Positions 54,219-62,940 of a stretch of DNA of 64,000 bases are shown piece by piece. The DNA lies in the NCBI RefSeq assembly GCF_009882915.1, contig NZ_WTUW01000002.1, forward strand, positions 1,264,006 to 1,328,005, written 5' to 3'. A model generated the notes under the pieces. That model ran no database searches, had not been told where the DNA came from, and saw only the letters and a program-made list of their open reading frames with translations. Every line of letters starts with the position of its first letter. Position 1 is the first letter of the stretch. The DNA comes from Sneathiella litorea (lineage in GTDB: Bacteria > Pseudomonadota > Alphaproteobacteria > Sneathiellales > Sneathiellaceae). Position numbers and translations under genes: made by a program.

Positions 54219-54619
54219 CTCACTTCTCCCAACAATTCACTAGTAATCACGCGGCTGTCAGATTTGATTTTGTGCAAAAAGGCACCCTCGATGATTTTAT
54301 TTGTGTTGCTGCAACAAAGCTTCCAGGCAGTTGACAGCCAGCGACAACATGGTCTGAAGGTTGATGCGTCGCTTAAAATCACGGAGTATCTCATAAAACA
54401 ACTGGCACCAGCTCTGCCTACCGGCAAGCTCATCCACCGCTCCGACAGGATGGAGCATGATGGGGCGGCAACCTCGGCAAGGAATGCACTGCGGAGCGTC
54501 TCTCGACAGGCCACTACGATCCGCAGCCATAGATCGGCTATCGCTTCAGCAATGACACCAAGCCGAATAAACTGCGGCTTCGCAAAGCCGCCCAACGACA
54601 ATATTGGGTGTTCAGCCAT
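54215..54619 (-). CDS. Uncertain small ORF wedged between dctM and the ligase
   Basis: The frame starting at ATG 54619 has 134 codons, overlaps the dctM stop by 8 bases and the ligase start by 4 bases, which argues for a real gene. The translation is not recognised and is rich in Cys and Trp (RWLSTAWKLCCSNTNK), which argues against. A second frame in this stretch (QLFYEILRDFKRRINL) looks more protein-like near the 3' end, so a frameshifted gene is possible. Low certainty. Confidence 0.35.
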   Translation of the reverse strand: MAEHPILSLGGFAKPQFIRLGVIAEAIADLWLRIVVACRETLRSAFLAEVAAPSCSILSERWMSLPVGRAGASCFMRYSVILSDASTFRPCCRWLSTAWKLCCSNTNKIIEGAFLHKIKSDSRVITSELLGEVR

Positions 54620-55916
54620 TGCCGAACACCCTTTCAGGGAGGAAAGTGACGATCTCTGGCACAACAGTTATCAACGCCACTATTAAAATCATTACAAAAA
54701 GGAAGGGCAGTGTCGCCTTCGATATGAAGCCAATATTACGCCCTGTCAGACCTTGCAATACATAGAGGTTGAGACCGACAGGCGGCGTGATCTGGGCGAT
54801 CTCGATAACGATGATAATGTAGACTCCGAACCAGACAAGATTGAAACCTGCTGCTTCGACCAACGGCAAAACGATTGATGTTGTCAGCACCACCATCGAC
54901 ACACCGTCAAGAATGCAACCCATCGCAATATAGAGTAAGGTAAGCACCAAGATGAGCATGTAGGGCCCGAACCCATAGGCGGTAATCGTCGCAGCCAAGG
55001 TTTTTGGTAGACCAGTCAACGTCATCGCCGAGGACAGAAAAGCAGCGGCGGCTAGTATGAACCCAATCATACATGTAGTACGTACAGCGCTTAGCGCGCT
55101 GCTTGTGAATGCTTCCCACGTCAGCGTACCTGAAAACGCCGAAAGCAGGAGCGAGCCAATTACCCCGATCACCGCAGCTTCAGACGCGGTTGCAAAGCCA
55201 GTATAAATTGATCCTATTACAAGAAGAATAAGTACTACTAGCGGAAAAAGATGACGAGTTTCCCTGATTTTCCAGAGAAGGTCGCCGGTTTTCTCTCTCG
55301 GCGGAACTGCGTTGGGGCTCACCACCGACCAGAGTGCAACCGCGGCCATCATCCCAAATATCAGTATGATGCCGGGAACGATGCCCGCCATGAATAGCCG
55401 CACTATTGAGACTTGTGCCGCAATTCCATAGACTATTAGCATGATCGAGGGGGGTATCAGGAGGCCGAGCGTACCCGCTCCGCAGAGACTACCGATAGTC
55501 AACGCATCGCCATAGCCACGCCGTCGCAGTTCCGGCACTGTGATCCTGCCGATGGTGGCAGCCGTCGCAGAGGACGAACCTGAAGCGGCTGCGAAAATGC
55601 CGCAGCCCACAATATTAACGTGCGCGAGGCGACCAGGGAGCGCCATCATCCAAGGGCTGAGTCCACGAAACATATTTTCGCTCAACCGAGTGTGGAACAG
55701 AATTTCCCCCATCCAAATAAAAAGCGGAAGTGCCGTCAACGACCAGTTTGCGGTCGACCCCCAGACCGTTACTGCCATGATTGAGCCGGTGGGCACCGGG
55801 GTGAAGAATCCCATTGCAAAAAGCGCCGATGCGTAAAGCGCCAGCGCAATCAAAAGCCCAGAACCAATTAAGCCAAAGAGAATTAGTGCGACACCACTTG
55901 CCAATAGAAGACCCAT
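54612..55916 (-). CDS. dctM: TRAP transporter large permease DctM, system 3
   Basis: The protein has 434 residues with 12 or so hydrophobic helices. DctM segments are ALPLFIWMGEILFHT near 62, TLGLLIPPSIMLIVYGIAAQ near 153, YTGFATASEAAVIGV near 244, and IAQITPPVGLNLYVLQG near 378. It belongs with dctQ and dctP encoded upstream (6-base gap and 4-base overlap). The gene order P-Q-M matches system 2 and differs from system 1. Confidence 0.92.
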   Translation of the reverse strand: MGLLLASGVALILFGLIGSGLLIALALYASALFAMGFFTPVPTGSIMAVTVWGSTANWSLTALPLFIWMGEILFHTRLSENMFRGLSPWMMALPGRLAHVNIVGCGIFAAASGSSSATAATIGRITVPELRRRGYGDALTIGSLCGAGTLGLLIPPSIMLIVYGIAAQVSIVRLFMAGIVPGIILIFGMMAAVALWSVVSPNAVPPREKTGDLLWKIRETRHLFPLVVLILLVIGSIYTGFATASEAAVIGVIGSLLLSAFSGTLTWEAFTSSALSAVRTTCMIGFILAAAAFLSSAMTLTGLPKTLAATITAYGFGPYMLILVLTLLYIAMGCILDGVSMVVLTTSIVLPLVEAAGFNLVWFGVYIIIVIEIAQITPPVGLNLYVLQGLTGRNIGFISKATLPFLFVMILIVALITVVPEIVTFLPERVFGNG

Positions 55917-55922
55917 ACTCAG

Positions 55923-56453
55923 CTACTCCCCTTTTGGCATGGCATGAACAGACGAATCTGTGCCGGTATCAGAAGGCACAGGCCGGAAAAGACGTTCGGC
56001 GATGGCAAGCCATAGACAACCGCTTCCAAGAGCCATTGAGCACTGCGGAATCCAGAGCGGTATTGCAAGCACGCCGGGACTTACATCGCCGATCGAGAAC
56101 GAAACGATCACAAGGTTTGTGGAAAACCATACGAGATGGCCTATAAGAGCAAGCATCACCAACCCCGCAATCACTTCGAGCCTCCGCCGTAGGAGGAAAG
56201 GTAAGCGACGGGTAACAATATCTACGCTAATGTGCCCGTTTGACCTGTAAGTATAGGCGAGCCCCATGAACACGGAGCCCGCCATGCAGTATGAAGCTAG
56301 ATCGTCGGCCGAAGGCACCATCATGCCAAGCGCCCGTGCAACAATTTGGGCCGCCACAAGAACTGCAATGCCTACGAGCAAAGCCGCCGAAACAACTCCC
56401 GAAATAGTGAAAACTGTTTCGAGCAGCTTGACCTGCATCATACTTCGCATCAT
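55923..56453 (-). CDS. dctQ: TRAP transporter small permease DctQ, system 3
   Basis: The protein has 176 residues with four hydrophobic segments. The family loop is YRSNGHISVDIVTRRL, comparable to H-I-R-V-E in system 1. The first residues are Met-rich (MMRSMMQVKLLE), so the precise start is uncertain by a few codons; ATG 56453 overlaps the dctP stop by 4 bases (ATGA). Confidence 0.88.
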   Translation of the reverse strand: MMRSMMQVKLLETVFTISGVVSAALLVGIAVLVAAQIVARALGMMVPSADDLASYCMAGSVFMGLAYTYRSNGHISVDIVTRRLPFLLRRRLEVIAGLVMLALIGHLVWFSTNLVIVSFSIGDVSPGVLAIPLWIPQCSMALGSGCLWLAIAERLFRPVPSDTGTDSSVHAMPKGE

Positions 56454-57421
56454 TTTGTCTCGTAACGCTCGATGAGTTCCTTACCTGGAGCCCCTGCTTT
56501 CTTGATCCATTCCTGAGTCATCTGATCGCCAATTTTGCGCAGCTCACTCATGAATTCTGGCGTAGGTTTTGCAATTTTTACGCCATGAGATCGAAGCGTT
56601 TCAGTCGTCTCAGCCATAACCTTAGCGCTCATCTGCCAGCCGCGTGTTTCAGCTGTTGCGGCCGCTTTGAGGACTGCGGCTCGCACGTCTTCTGGCAGGC
56701 TGTCAAATTCCTTTGCATTGACGATGACACCGGCTTTGGGAAGCATCCCACCAACGGTCGTGAAGTAGTTGACGAAATCCCAAGCTTGGATTTCAACAGA
56801 GCTCGCAGCCGAAGTCATGAAGGTATCCACTCCACCGGTCTCAAACCCTTGCGGCACATCCCCGAATGGCATGTTGATAGGCACAGCACCCATTAATTCA
56901 CCGAAACGCGCTAAGAGGGGACCAGCGGTCCGGAATTTGGAGCCTTTCATGTCCGCTACGCTGTTGAGAGGCACTTTCGAAAGAAATCCCTGCGCTGGCC
57001 ACGGCACCGCATATAGGAGACGCAACCCTTGGGTCTCGAAAAACTCATCAATCAGCGGTTTCTGCAATTTGTATAGCTTCTTTGCCGCATCATAATCATT
57101 AGCAAGGAATGGGATCGCATCAACCTCAAGGATCGGGTTCTCATTACCATAGCCGTTAATCAGGATCTCCCCTAACTGAACATTGCCGGTTTGAACGGCA
57201 CGCTTGATCTCGTTGGCCTTAAAGAGCGTGGCGTTGCTATGCAACGTGATTTCAAGATTCTTACCGGTCGCATTTTCGACGTCCTCTAGGAACTTAATGA
57301 CGTTTTGGGTTTGGAAGTTGTCACCATAGTATGTGGCCATGTTCCATTTTTCTGCCTGCGCCGTTGAGACAACTGCTAGGACTATTCCTATTGTCATCGC
57401 TATTTTTGTTAAAAGATTCAC
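56450..57421 (-). CDS. dctP: TRAP transporter substrate-binding protein (DctP family), system 3
   Basis: The protein has about 323 residues from GTG 57421, which directly follows AGGAGGAGGT; the longer frame from 57451 would put this ribosome-binding site inside the gene. Signal peptide NLLTKIAMTIGIVLAVVSTA, cleaved probably after AQA. SBP features: HSNATLFKANEIKRAVQTGN, SVADMKGSKFRTAGPL (carboxylate-binding Arg), and PQGFETGGVDTFMTS. First gene of the operon; the LacI-type operator lies 200 bases upstream. Confidence 0.87.
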   Translation of the reverse strand: MNLLTKIAMTIGIVLAVVSTAQAEKWNMATYYGDNFQTQNVIKFLEDVENATGKNLEITLHSNATLFKANEIKRAVQTGNVQLGEILINGYGNENPILEVDAIPFLANDYDAAKKLYKLQKPLIDEFFETQGLRLLYAVPWPAQGFLSKVPLNSVADMKGSKFRTAGPLLARFGELMGAVPINMPFGDVPQGFETGGVDTFMTSAASSVEIQAWDFVNYFTTVGGMLPKAGVIVNAKEFDSLPEDVRAAVLKAAATAETRGWQMSAKVMAETTETLRSHGVKIAKPTPEFMSELRKIGDQMTQEWIKKAGAPGKELIERYETK

Positions 57422-57801
57422 GTCTACCTCCTCCTGATAAATAGTTGCCACTTACTCCAGTGTTCTAACCTGGGAAAGAATTTTGATATGGTCAGCCCCC
57501 CTGACGACGGGTACACACAAAACAAAACCAACCGCCATATTAGCCCAATGCTAGCCCTTGATATCACTCCTGTTCTTTAGCCATCGCATTGATAGATGTA
57601 GCTAAATCGGCTTAACAAACAAACGATTGCGCAACCGTTTGCATTTTTTTATAATAGCGTCTAGTTTATTGGAGTCAAGCGCCTATATCAGAAGTGGAGA
57701 CCTATGTTATCTAGATTACAGAAGTTCGACGTGCTCTATGATCGACGCGCACTTAGTGGAAATTGCCCTCCGGAAAAGTGAGGGAAGATGTGGGAATTTA
57801 A
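57422..57801. other. Divergent control region of TRAP system 3 and the LacI gene
   Basis: No gene is seen. It contains the LacI-type palindrome at 57621-57640, with a TATAAT-like TATAATAG at about 57651-57658 just after it. Both divergent transcripts should start here, so the regulator can control itself and the TRAP operon from one site (inference). Confidence 0.6.
57621..57640. promoter_or_regulatory. LacI-type operator
   Basis: AAACGATTGCGCAACCGTTT is a 20-base palindrome with a single mismatched pair and a central CG, the form expected of LacI-family operators (..TTGCGCAA..). It lies between the divergent dctP and LacI-family genes. A TATAAT-like stretch begins about 10 bases after it, so binding would block transcription. 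Confidence 0.75.
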
Positions 57802-58830
57802 ATGTCAGAAGACAAAACAAGCGCTAGACCGACAATGCGTATGATCGCCGACTTAGCTGGTGTAAATATCTCTACTGTATCGCGCGTCCTTCGCCAACCC
57901 TCAACGGATTCAGATAGCGAGACAGCGAGGCGAATAAGGCATCTAGCCGATAAACTAGGCTATCGTCGCGACTTATGGGCAGCAAGCCTTCGTAGTCGTC
58001 GCACCAATGCTCTTGGCATTGTTGTAACCCGTCTGACAGACATAGTCATGGCCAGCGTTTACGAGGCTATCGAGCAGCATGCTCAAGCACGCGGCTACCT
58101 TGCCATAGCAGGCTCATCCCAAGATGATCCCAATCAACAGCGAAGCAGGATCGAACACTATATCGACCGAAAGCTGGATGGTCTTCTGATAGGCGATGCC
58201 CATCTCCATGCGCCATTTCTCGATGAGCTTGCAGAGCGGGAAGTGCGATTCGTCCTGTTCAACCGCTCTTCCGGCGAGCATCCGTCAGTAACATGGGATG
58301 ACGAATTGGGCGGCGCGATAGTCGCGCAGCATTTCCTTGATCTCGGCCATGAACGTATGGCCATCATTAATGGCCTCAACTACTCTAGTTCTGGCGTTAT
58401 GCGGGCGAAGGGCTTCTTGGCAGCACTTTCAAAAGAGGGAGTAAATCTTCCTTCTGAAATGGTCATAAACGCTGGCTTTGACGCTGCCGCCGGTCGCGAG
58501 GCCGCCAAAGAACTGCTGCGTTTGCGACCTCGACCAACAGCCATTTTCGCTGTGAACGACTATTCTGCCATCGGCGCAATGGGTGTAATCCGTGATGAGG
58601 GACTTGAAGTTGGAAAAGATATTGCTGTCGTTGGTTACAACGACATCAGTATCGCTGATGATCTTCTTGTCCCACTTTCCAGTGTACGAGTTCCTATTGA
58701 CATAATGGGGCGGACTGCTGTCGAGATGATTATTTCTCAGATGAATGGAGAACCCGTTACATCCCGACGGCTTACGCCCTACTTGGTTGTCCGCGACTCG
58801 TCCCGTGGCCGTCCTGGTAAACCCACATGA
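57802..58830 (+). CDS. LacI-family repressor
   Basis: The protein has 342 residues. The N-terminal helix-turn-helix and hinge are clear: TMRMIADLAGVNISTVSRVL (about 11-30), then ARRIRHLADKLGYRRD, then the sugar-binding-protein-like effector domain (LGIVVTRLTD to the end). In this family the HTH contacts palindromes such as the one at 57621-57640. It is divergent from TRAP system 3 and co-directional with the asparaginase gene (85-base gap). Ligand unknown. Confidence 0.9.
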   Translation: MSEDKTSARPTMRMIADLAGVNISTVSRVLRQPSTDSDSETARRIRHLADKLGYRRDLWAASLRSRRTNALGIVVTRLTDIVMASVYEAIEQHAQARGYLAIAGSSQDDPNQQRSRIEHYIDRKLDGLLIGDAHLHAPFLDELAEREVRFVLFNRSSGEHPSVTWDDELGGAIVAQHFLDLGHERMAIINGLNYSSSGVMRAKGFLAALSKEGVNLPSEMVINAGFDAAAGREAAKELLRLRPRPTAIFAVNDYSAIGAMGVIRDEGLEVGKDIAVVGYNDISIADDLLVPLSSVRVPIDIMGRTAVEMIISQMNGEPVTSRRLTPYLVVRDSSRGRPGKPT

Positions 58831-58915
58831 GTCGCTTCATATCGGATGCTCAGTTGTCAACATTATCGGAAGAGCACTGAATGCTTTCAATAGGCAATAT
58901 CAACGAGGTGTTTAA

Positions 58916-59893
58916 TTGCAGAAAATTTGTGTGATTACTACAGGTGGTACCATTGCTTCAATGCACGAACCGAGCAGCGGACACGTCACGGCAAGTATTT
59001 CCGGATTTGATTTACATGCAAGTCTTCAAAACCTGCCTGATGGCATCGATGTTACCATCGACGAATTCTGCAAGATGGGTAGCTATGCAATGGACTTATC
59101 GCTCAGCTTCTCCCTGGCTCAACATATTTCTTCCCGACTAAAAGAAGGTTTCGATGGAGTAGTCATAACGCATGGCACGGATACTATGGAAGAGAGCGCC
59201 TTTATGGCTGATCTCGTTGTCAGATCTGACAAACCCATAGTTTTTACTGGCGCGCAACACACTGCCGATGATCCTAACGCAGATGGACCGCAAAATATAC
59301 TGGATGCCATTCGAGTAGCCGCATCCGACTTAGTTCACGGCATGGGCAGTATGATTTGCTTTAACCATGAATTTCATGCAGCACGTGACGTGAGCAAAAC
59401 CCATACCTCTCGTACCGACACTTTCTTGTCGGGTGAGCACGGTGCATTGGGTGATGTTGACGGCGACCGCGTCGTTGTTCATCGAACGCCCATACTTCAA
59501 CGCAGCTATGATGTCGCTCATATTGAGACGGAAATCGAATTGATCAAACTTGCAATGGGATCGAATGAACGCTATTTGAAATTCGCATTCGAGAGCGGCG
59601 TAAGAGCGATAGTATTGGAGGGGTTTGGGCGCGGCAATGCCCCTCCGGTAGTTACTCAAACTGCAATTGAATTGATCCAAAAAGGCATTTACATAATCAT
59701 GACCAGCCGTTGTCCGCGCGGTCGTGTCAAACCAGTTTACGGTAACGGCGGGGGCAAGACTCTCGCAGAAGGTGGAATTGTGTTCGCGGGCGACCTGAGT
59801 GGCCAAAAAGCACGTGTGCTTTTGTCGGTCTTGCTAGGGATGAACCTGAGTGATAAGCAGTTGCGCGATGAAATTTCATATTTAGGTGGCTGA
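58916..59893 (+). CDS. L-asparaginase (type I/II family)
   Basis: The protein has 325 residues from TTG 58916, with ACGAGGTG seven bases upstream. Both catalytic threonine motifs are present: ITTGGTIASM (about 7-16) and VITHGTDTMEESAF (about 82-95). Also INFTGAQH-like VFTGAQHTADDP and MTSRCPRGRVKPVYGNGG near the C-terminus. No signal peptide, so a cytoplasmic enzyme acting on asparagine or a related amide. In context it may finish degradation of an amide or imide delivered by the TRAP system (inference). Confidence 0.88.
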   Translation: MQKICVITTGGTIASMHEPSSGHVTASISGFDLHASLQNLPDGIDVTIDEFCKMGSYAMDLSLSFSLAQHISSRLKEGFDGVVITHGTDTMEESAFMADLVVRSDKPIVFTGAQHTADDPNADGPQNILDAIRVAASDLVHGMGSMICFNHEFHAARDVSKTHTSRTDTFLSGEHGALGDVDGDRVVVHRTPILQRSYDVAHIETEIELIKLAMGSNERYLKFAFESGVRAIVLEGFGRGNAPPVVTQTAIELIQKGIYIIMTSRCPRGRVKPVYGNGGGKTLAEGGIVFAGDLSGQKARVLLSVLLGMNLSDKQLRDEISYLGG

Positions 59894-60019
59894 CAAAGTG
59901 CTTCACCGCGACACTGAACAAATCGAGCTTGAACACTTTGGATAATTTTAACCAATAAACAGCAATAGTCTTATAGAAAAATATGATCCTGGCAAAATTA
60001 GCCATGAGGTCTGGTGCGC

Positions 60020-60383
60020 AAGGATTTTACCGCCTCTGACGTTCAAGCATTTCATCGATGAAATTCTTGAAGAGAACTCTCGTGCAATGACGAAGAAGAT
60101 ACTCACAAGCTTGTGCTCCATTCTCTCGACCGCCCAGCCTCGTGGGATGATCGACTGCGAAATTGTTGACAGTGAGGGCCAACCAAAGTTCGGGTTTCAC
60201 TCGCTACGTCATGCCGCTGCGTCCTTGTTCATTGAACAGGGTTGGACACCCAAGAAGATCCAGGTGCTGCTCGGTCATTCGTCAATCAACATGACCTTTG
60301 ATGTTTATGGACATCTGTTTCATAACCCAGAAGAAGATGTTGCGCAGATGGCAAAGATGGAAAGTGATCTGTTAGCTGCCTGA
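60020..60383 (+). pseudogene. Tyrosine integrase remnant with internal deletion
   Basis: The sequence follows the integrase at 44612-45553 closely at both ends. About 430 bases are missing between GMID and the codon pair before VDS, which removes catalytic Arg145 and Lys180. A one-base insertion near 60048 breaks the frame at its start. The 3' part keeps HSLRHAAAS, LLGHSS and DVYGHLF. An open frame at 60087-60383 remains but cannot be a functional recombinase. It lies 0.5 kb before att copy 3, as the intact gene lies before att copy 2. Confidence 0.85.
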
Positions 60384-60477
60384 ATTTGTGGGCTTTGGAA
60401 TGTATGTTTGACAATACCACAATACTATCCAATAAGTAGCATCAACATTCCTTTATAATAAATTTAGTGGTATCAAA

Positions 60478-60801
60478 ATGAAAAGTGCTCTGGCTATAAA
60501 TGTGGTTATAATTTGCGCGGTGGCGTTTCCAGTTCAAGCGGATACCGTATCTCGAACTATAGAGAATCTTTCTGCAGTATTAGCGTCAAAAAGCTTGTGT
60601 GGCTTCAATGTCAATATGCAGATAGTGAAAATTGCAGGAGACGCCGCCTTGGGCGATGTGAAGAAAATGGCGGAAGGCGGTCGATACTATGTCGATATGT
60701 TAGAGAACATGGATCGAATTTCGAGACTAACAAACACCGCTTCTGGAAAAGCATCTTTTTGCAATACGGTTCGAACCGAGTTGTCAGCTTTCATTGATTA
60801 A
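60478..60801 (+). CDS. Small secreted protein
   Basis: The protein has 107 residues. The signal peptide (MKSALAINVVIICAVAFPVQ) is probably cleaved after QA (VQA-D), leaving a periplasmic protein of about 85 residues. It has two cysteines, LCGFN and FCNT, that may form a disulfide. Not recognised. It lies between the integrase remnant and att copy 3 and is probably cargo. The ribosome-binding site is weak. Confidence 0.55.
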   Translation: MKSALAINVVIICAVAFPVQADTVSRTIENLSAVLASKSLCGFNVNMQIVKIAGDAALGDVKKMAEGGRYYVDMLENMDRISRLTNTASGKASFCNTVRTELSAFID

Positions 60802-60854
60802 CGGTTTAAAGAATGTCGCTGATTTCTCGCTTTTACTATGAAACTTTGATCAAA

Positions 60855-60916
60855 TCCACGCGGACTGAAAATCCGCGTGTCGGTGGTTCGAATCCGCCCC
60901 TGGGCACCATTTCTTC
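60855..60916 (+). repeat. att-like direct repeat 3 (3' half of tRNA-Phe)
   Basis: The 62 bases are identical to 171-232, from the anticodon stem to TTCTTC beyond the CCA. There is no tRNA 5' half upstream. It is the right-hand border of the tandem array; the DNA after it has the look of core chromosome (housekeeping-type signalling genes, no mobile-element traces). Confidence 0.85.
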
Positions 60917-61058
60917 AGATCTTCGGTATACTTCCAAGGCAGACAAGATACTCAGTCTGTCGACTGGCTAATTCAAAGCCGGGCTGTTCCTTTGAAAACA
61001 AAAGACCTGCTTGGACGTTTGATTGGCCCGCTGATGACACACGCCAGTACAGTGAGCT

Positions 61059-62801
61059 TTATTCTTCTGGTAGCCCGGCTTTGATGAGGCCTTCCATATA
61101 ATGCCGGAATACATGCTCGTCTCGAAAGGGAATGCCCGCTCTACCGCTGGATACAGTATAGTTCGGCGATACCGCGAGAAAGTCTTTTAAGGCGGCACGG
61201 GCCTCGTCCAAACGGCCCAGTTGCGCCAGCGCATTCGGGCGCCCCCTGAGTGCCAGCGGATAATGCGGCGCAATCCGGATCGCCTGTTCCGCAAACTCCA
61301 GTGCTTCCTCATATTTTTCCGAAAGATAAAAGCTTGCCGAGAGTGTTCCCAACCACATCGGCATCAAACTGTCGAACGGGCTTAAACGAACGGCTTTATT
61401 AATCGCCGTAATTGCCTCAGCTTGCTGACCCATGAACATATTAACTGCCCCCAAAGCATGATAGGCCATGGCAAAACTCGGGTTTAGTTCAATGGCCCGC
61501 TGACAGCCGTTTATTGCCGCTGCATATTTGCGCTGATAAGCATACATGAAACCGGACAGCGCATTTCCCATGGGATGCATTGGATCACTGGTAATGGCAG
61601 ACATGGCCTGTGCGGTGCCGTCTTGCAAAGCCTTCTGCGGATTGTCAGTCCATGAAAATAGCGCCAGGCACATGTTTGCAAAGGATGCGAGCGCCTGCGC
61701 CTGGGCAAAGTCAGGACTTTCTTCAATGACGGGCTGCAGCATTCCAAGCGTGGCCTCAATGTCCTTCTTGGTGAATTTGTTGAAGTGCCACAATGCCCGT
61801 TGTGTCTTGTCCCAAGCCCCCAGGTTGTCCACTGTCAGCCGATGTGCACGGTTCGCTTCCGCCTGACCGACAATCGGTTCAAGTGCCGCGACGATTTCCT
61901 CCGTGATTTGATCCTGCAGATCAAAGATATCGCCTATCTGCCCATCATAACGATTTGCCCAGAGATGGTGGCTGGTTTCCGCATCGATAAGCTGCCCGGT
62001 AATGCGGACCTTGGTTCCTCCCTTGCGGACGCTGCCTTCCAGCACGTACCGGGCGCCAAGCTTTTTTCCAACTTCTTGAATATCAGCCTTCTGCCCTTTA
62101 AAGCTAAAACTGGAATTTCGGGCGATTACCGGCATCCAGCGCCACATCGCCAGCCGGGTCAGGATATCTTCGGCGATCCCGTCGGCAAAATACTCCTGAT
62201 CCGGATCGTTGGACATGTTATCAAAGGGCAAGACAGCAATTGCCGGGCGGCCATCGAACCCTGAAACCGGGCTTGATACGTCCGTGACAATCTTGATATC
62301 CGCTTTCCCCTTGGCGGGCCAATGCCAGACAGTGACTGGTCGCGCGATATTCTTTAGCGCATGTTGATCCCCACCACCAAAATTAAGAGCGGCCTTGCCA
62401 TCCAGACTCTGGTGGGCGGTATCGGATATCAACACCTGTCCAGGTTCGGCCAGGGCTTCTAGGCGGGCGGCGACATTTATCCCGTCGCCATAGACATCAT
62501 CGTCCTGAAACGTTACGTCGCCAATATGAACGCCGATGCGGAGATGAATGACCGCATGATCCAAAAGCCCTTCCTGAACCTCAATAGCGCAGGCGGTCGC
62601 ATCGGAAATATTCGGAAATTCGACGATCCAGCCGTCGCCCATGCGCTTGATAATCTTACCACCACGCGCAACGACAACCGGTTCAAATAATTTCTGGCGC
62701 AGTTCCGCCAACGCGGCAAGCGTGCGGATCTCGTCCTCACCCATAAGACGAGAATAATCGACCACATCAGCGATCAATATGGCGGTAAGTCGACGCTGCA
62801 A
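61059..62801 (-). CDS. Class III nucleotide cyclase with TPR domain
   Basis: The protein has about 580 residues from TTG 62801, eight bases after GGGAGA; the frame is open to 62894, where another 31 codons would be added. Cyclase domain first: AILIADVVDYSRLMGEDE (metal Asp), then KRMGDGWIVEFPN and YGDGINVAARLEALAEPGQV. A PAIAVLPFDNMSNDPDQEYFADGI domain follows, then repeated TPR helices (AAINGCQRAIELNPSFAMAY, EEALEFAEQAIRIAPHYPLA). This layout is common in Alphaproteobacteria. It likely makes cAMP in response to an unknown input. Divergent from the next cyclase gene. Confidence 0.88.
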   Translation of the reverse strand: MQRRLTAILIADVVDYSRLMGEDEIRTLAALAELRQKLFEPVVVARGGKIIKRMGDGWIVEFPNISDATACAIEVQEGLLDHAVIHLRIGVHIGDVTFQDDDVYGDGINVAARLEALAEPGQVLISDTAHQSLDGKAALNFGGGDQHALKNIARPVTVWHWPAKGKADIKIVTDVSSPVSGFDGRPAIAVLPFDNMSNDPDQEYFADGIAEDILTRLAMWRWMPVIARNSSFSFKGQKADIQEVGKKLGARYVLEGSVRKGGTKVRITGQLIDAETSHHLWANRYDGQIGDIFDLQDQITEEIVAALEPIVGQAEANRAHRLTVDNLGAWDKTQRALWHFNKFTKKDIEATLGMLQPVIEESPDFAQAQALASFANMCLALFSWTDNPQKALQDGTAQAMSAITSDPMHPMGNALSGFMYAYQRKYAAAINGCQRAIELNPSFAMAYHALGAVNMFMGQQAEAITAINKAVRLSPFDSLMPMWLGTLSASFYLSEKYEEALEFAEQAIRIAPHYPLALRGRPNALAQLGRLDEARAALKDFLAVSPNYTVSSGRAGIPFRDEHVFRHYMEGLIKAGLPEE

Positions 62802-62940
62802 AAATGAAATCTCCCGTTTCAGGCATAGTATCTGATTTGGGGAGGAATGATAGATGCAAAGAATGTCCATTAGTGAGACCATGACTGTTGTCATCGTTGA
62901 TGATATATAAGTAAATTAGATGACACTGAAGGATCACGCC

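Noticed and set aside
54264-54686. 140-codon + strand frame opposite the small ORF before the ligase
   Set aside because: It is against the operon direction, overlaps dctM and has no recognisable domain.
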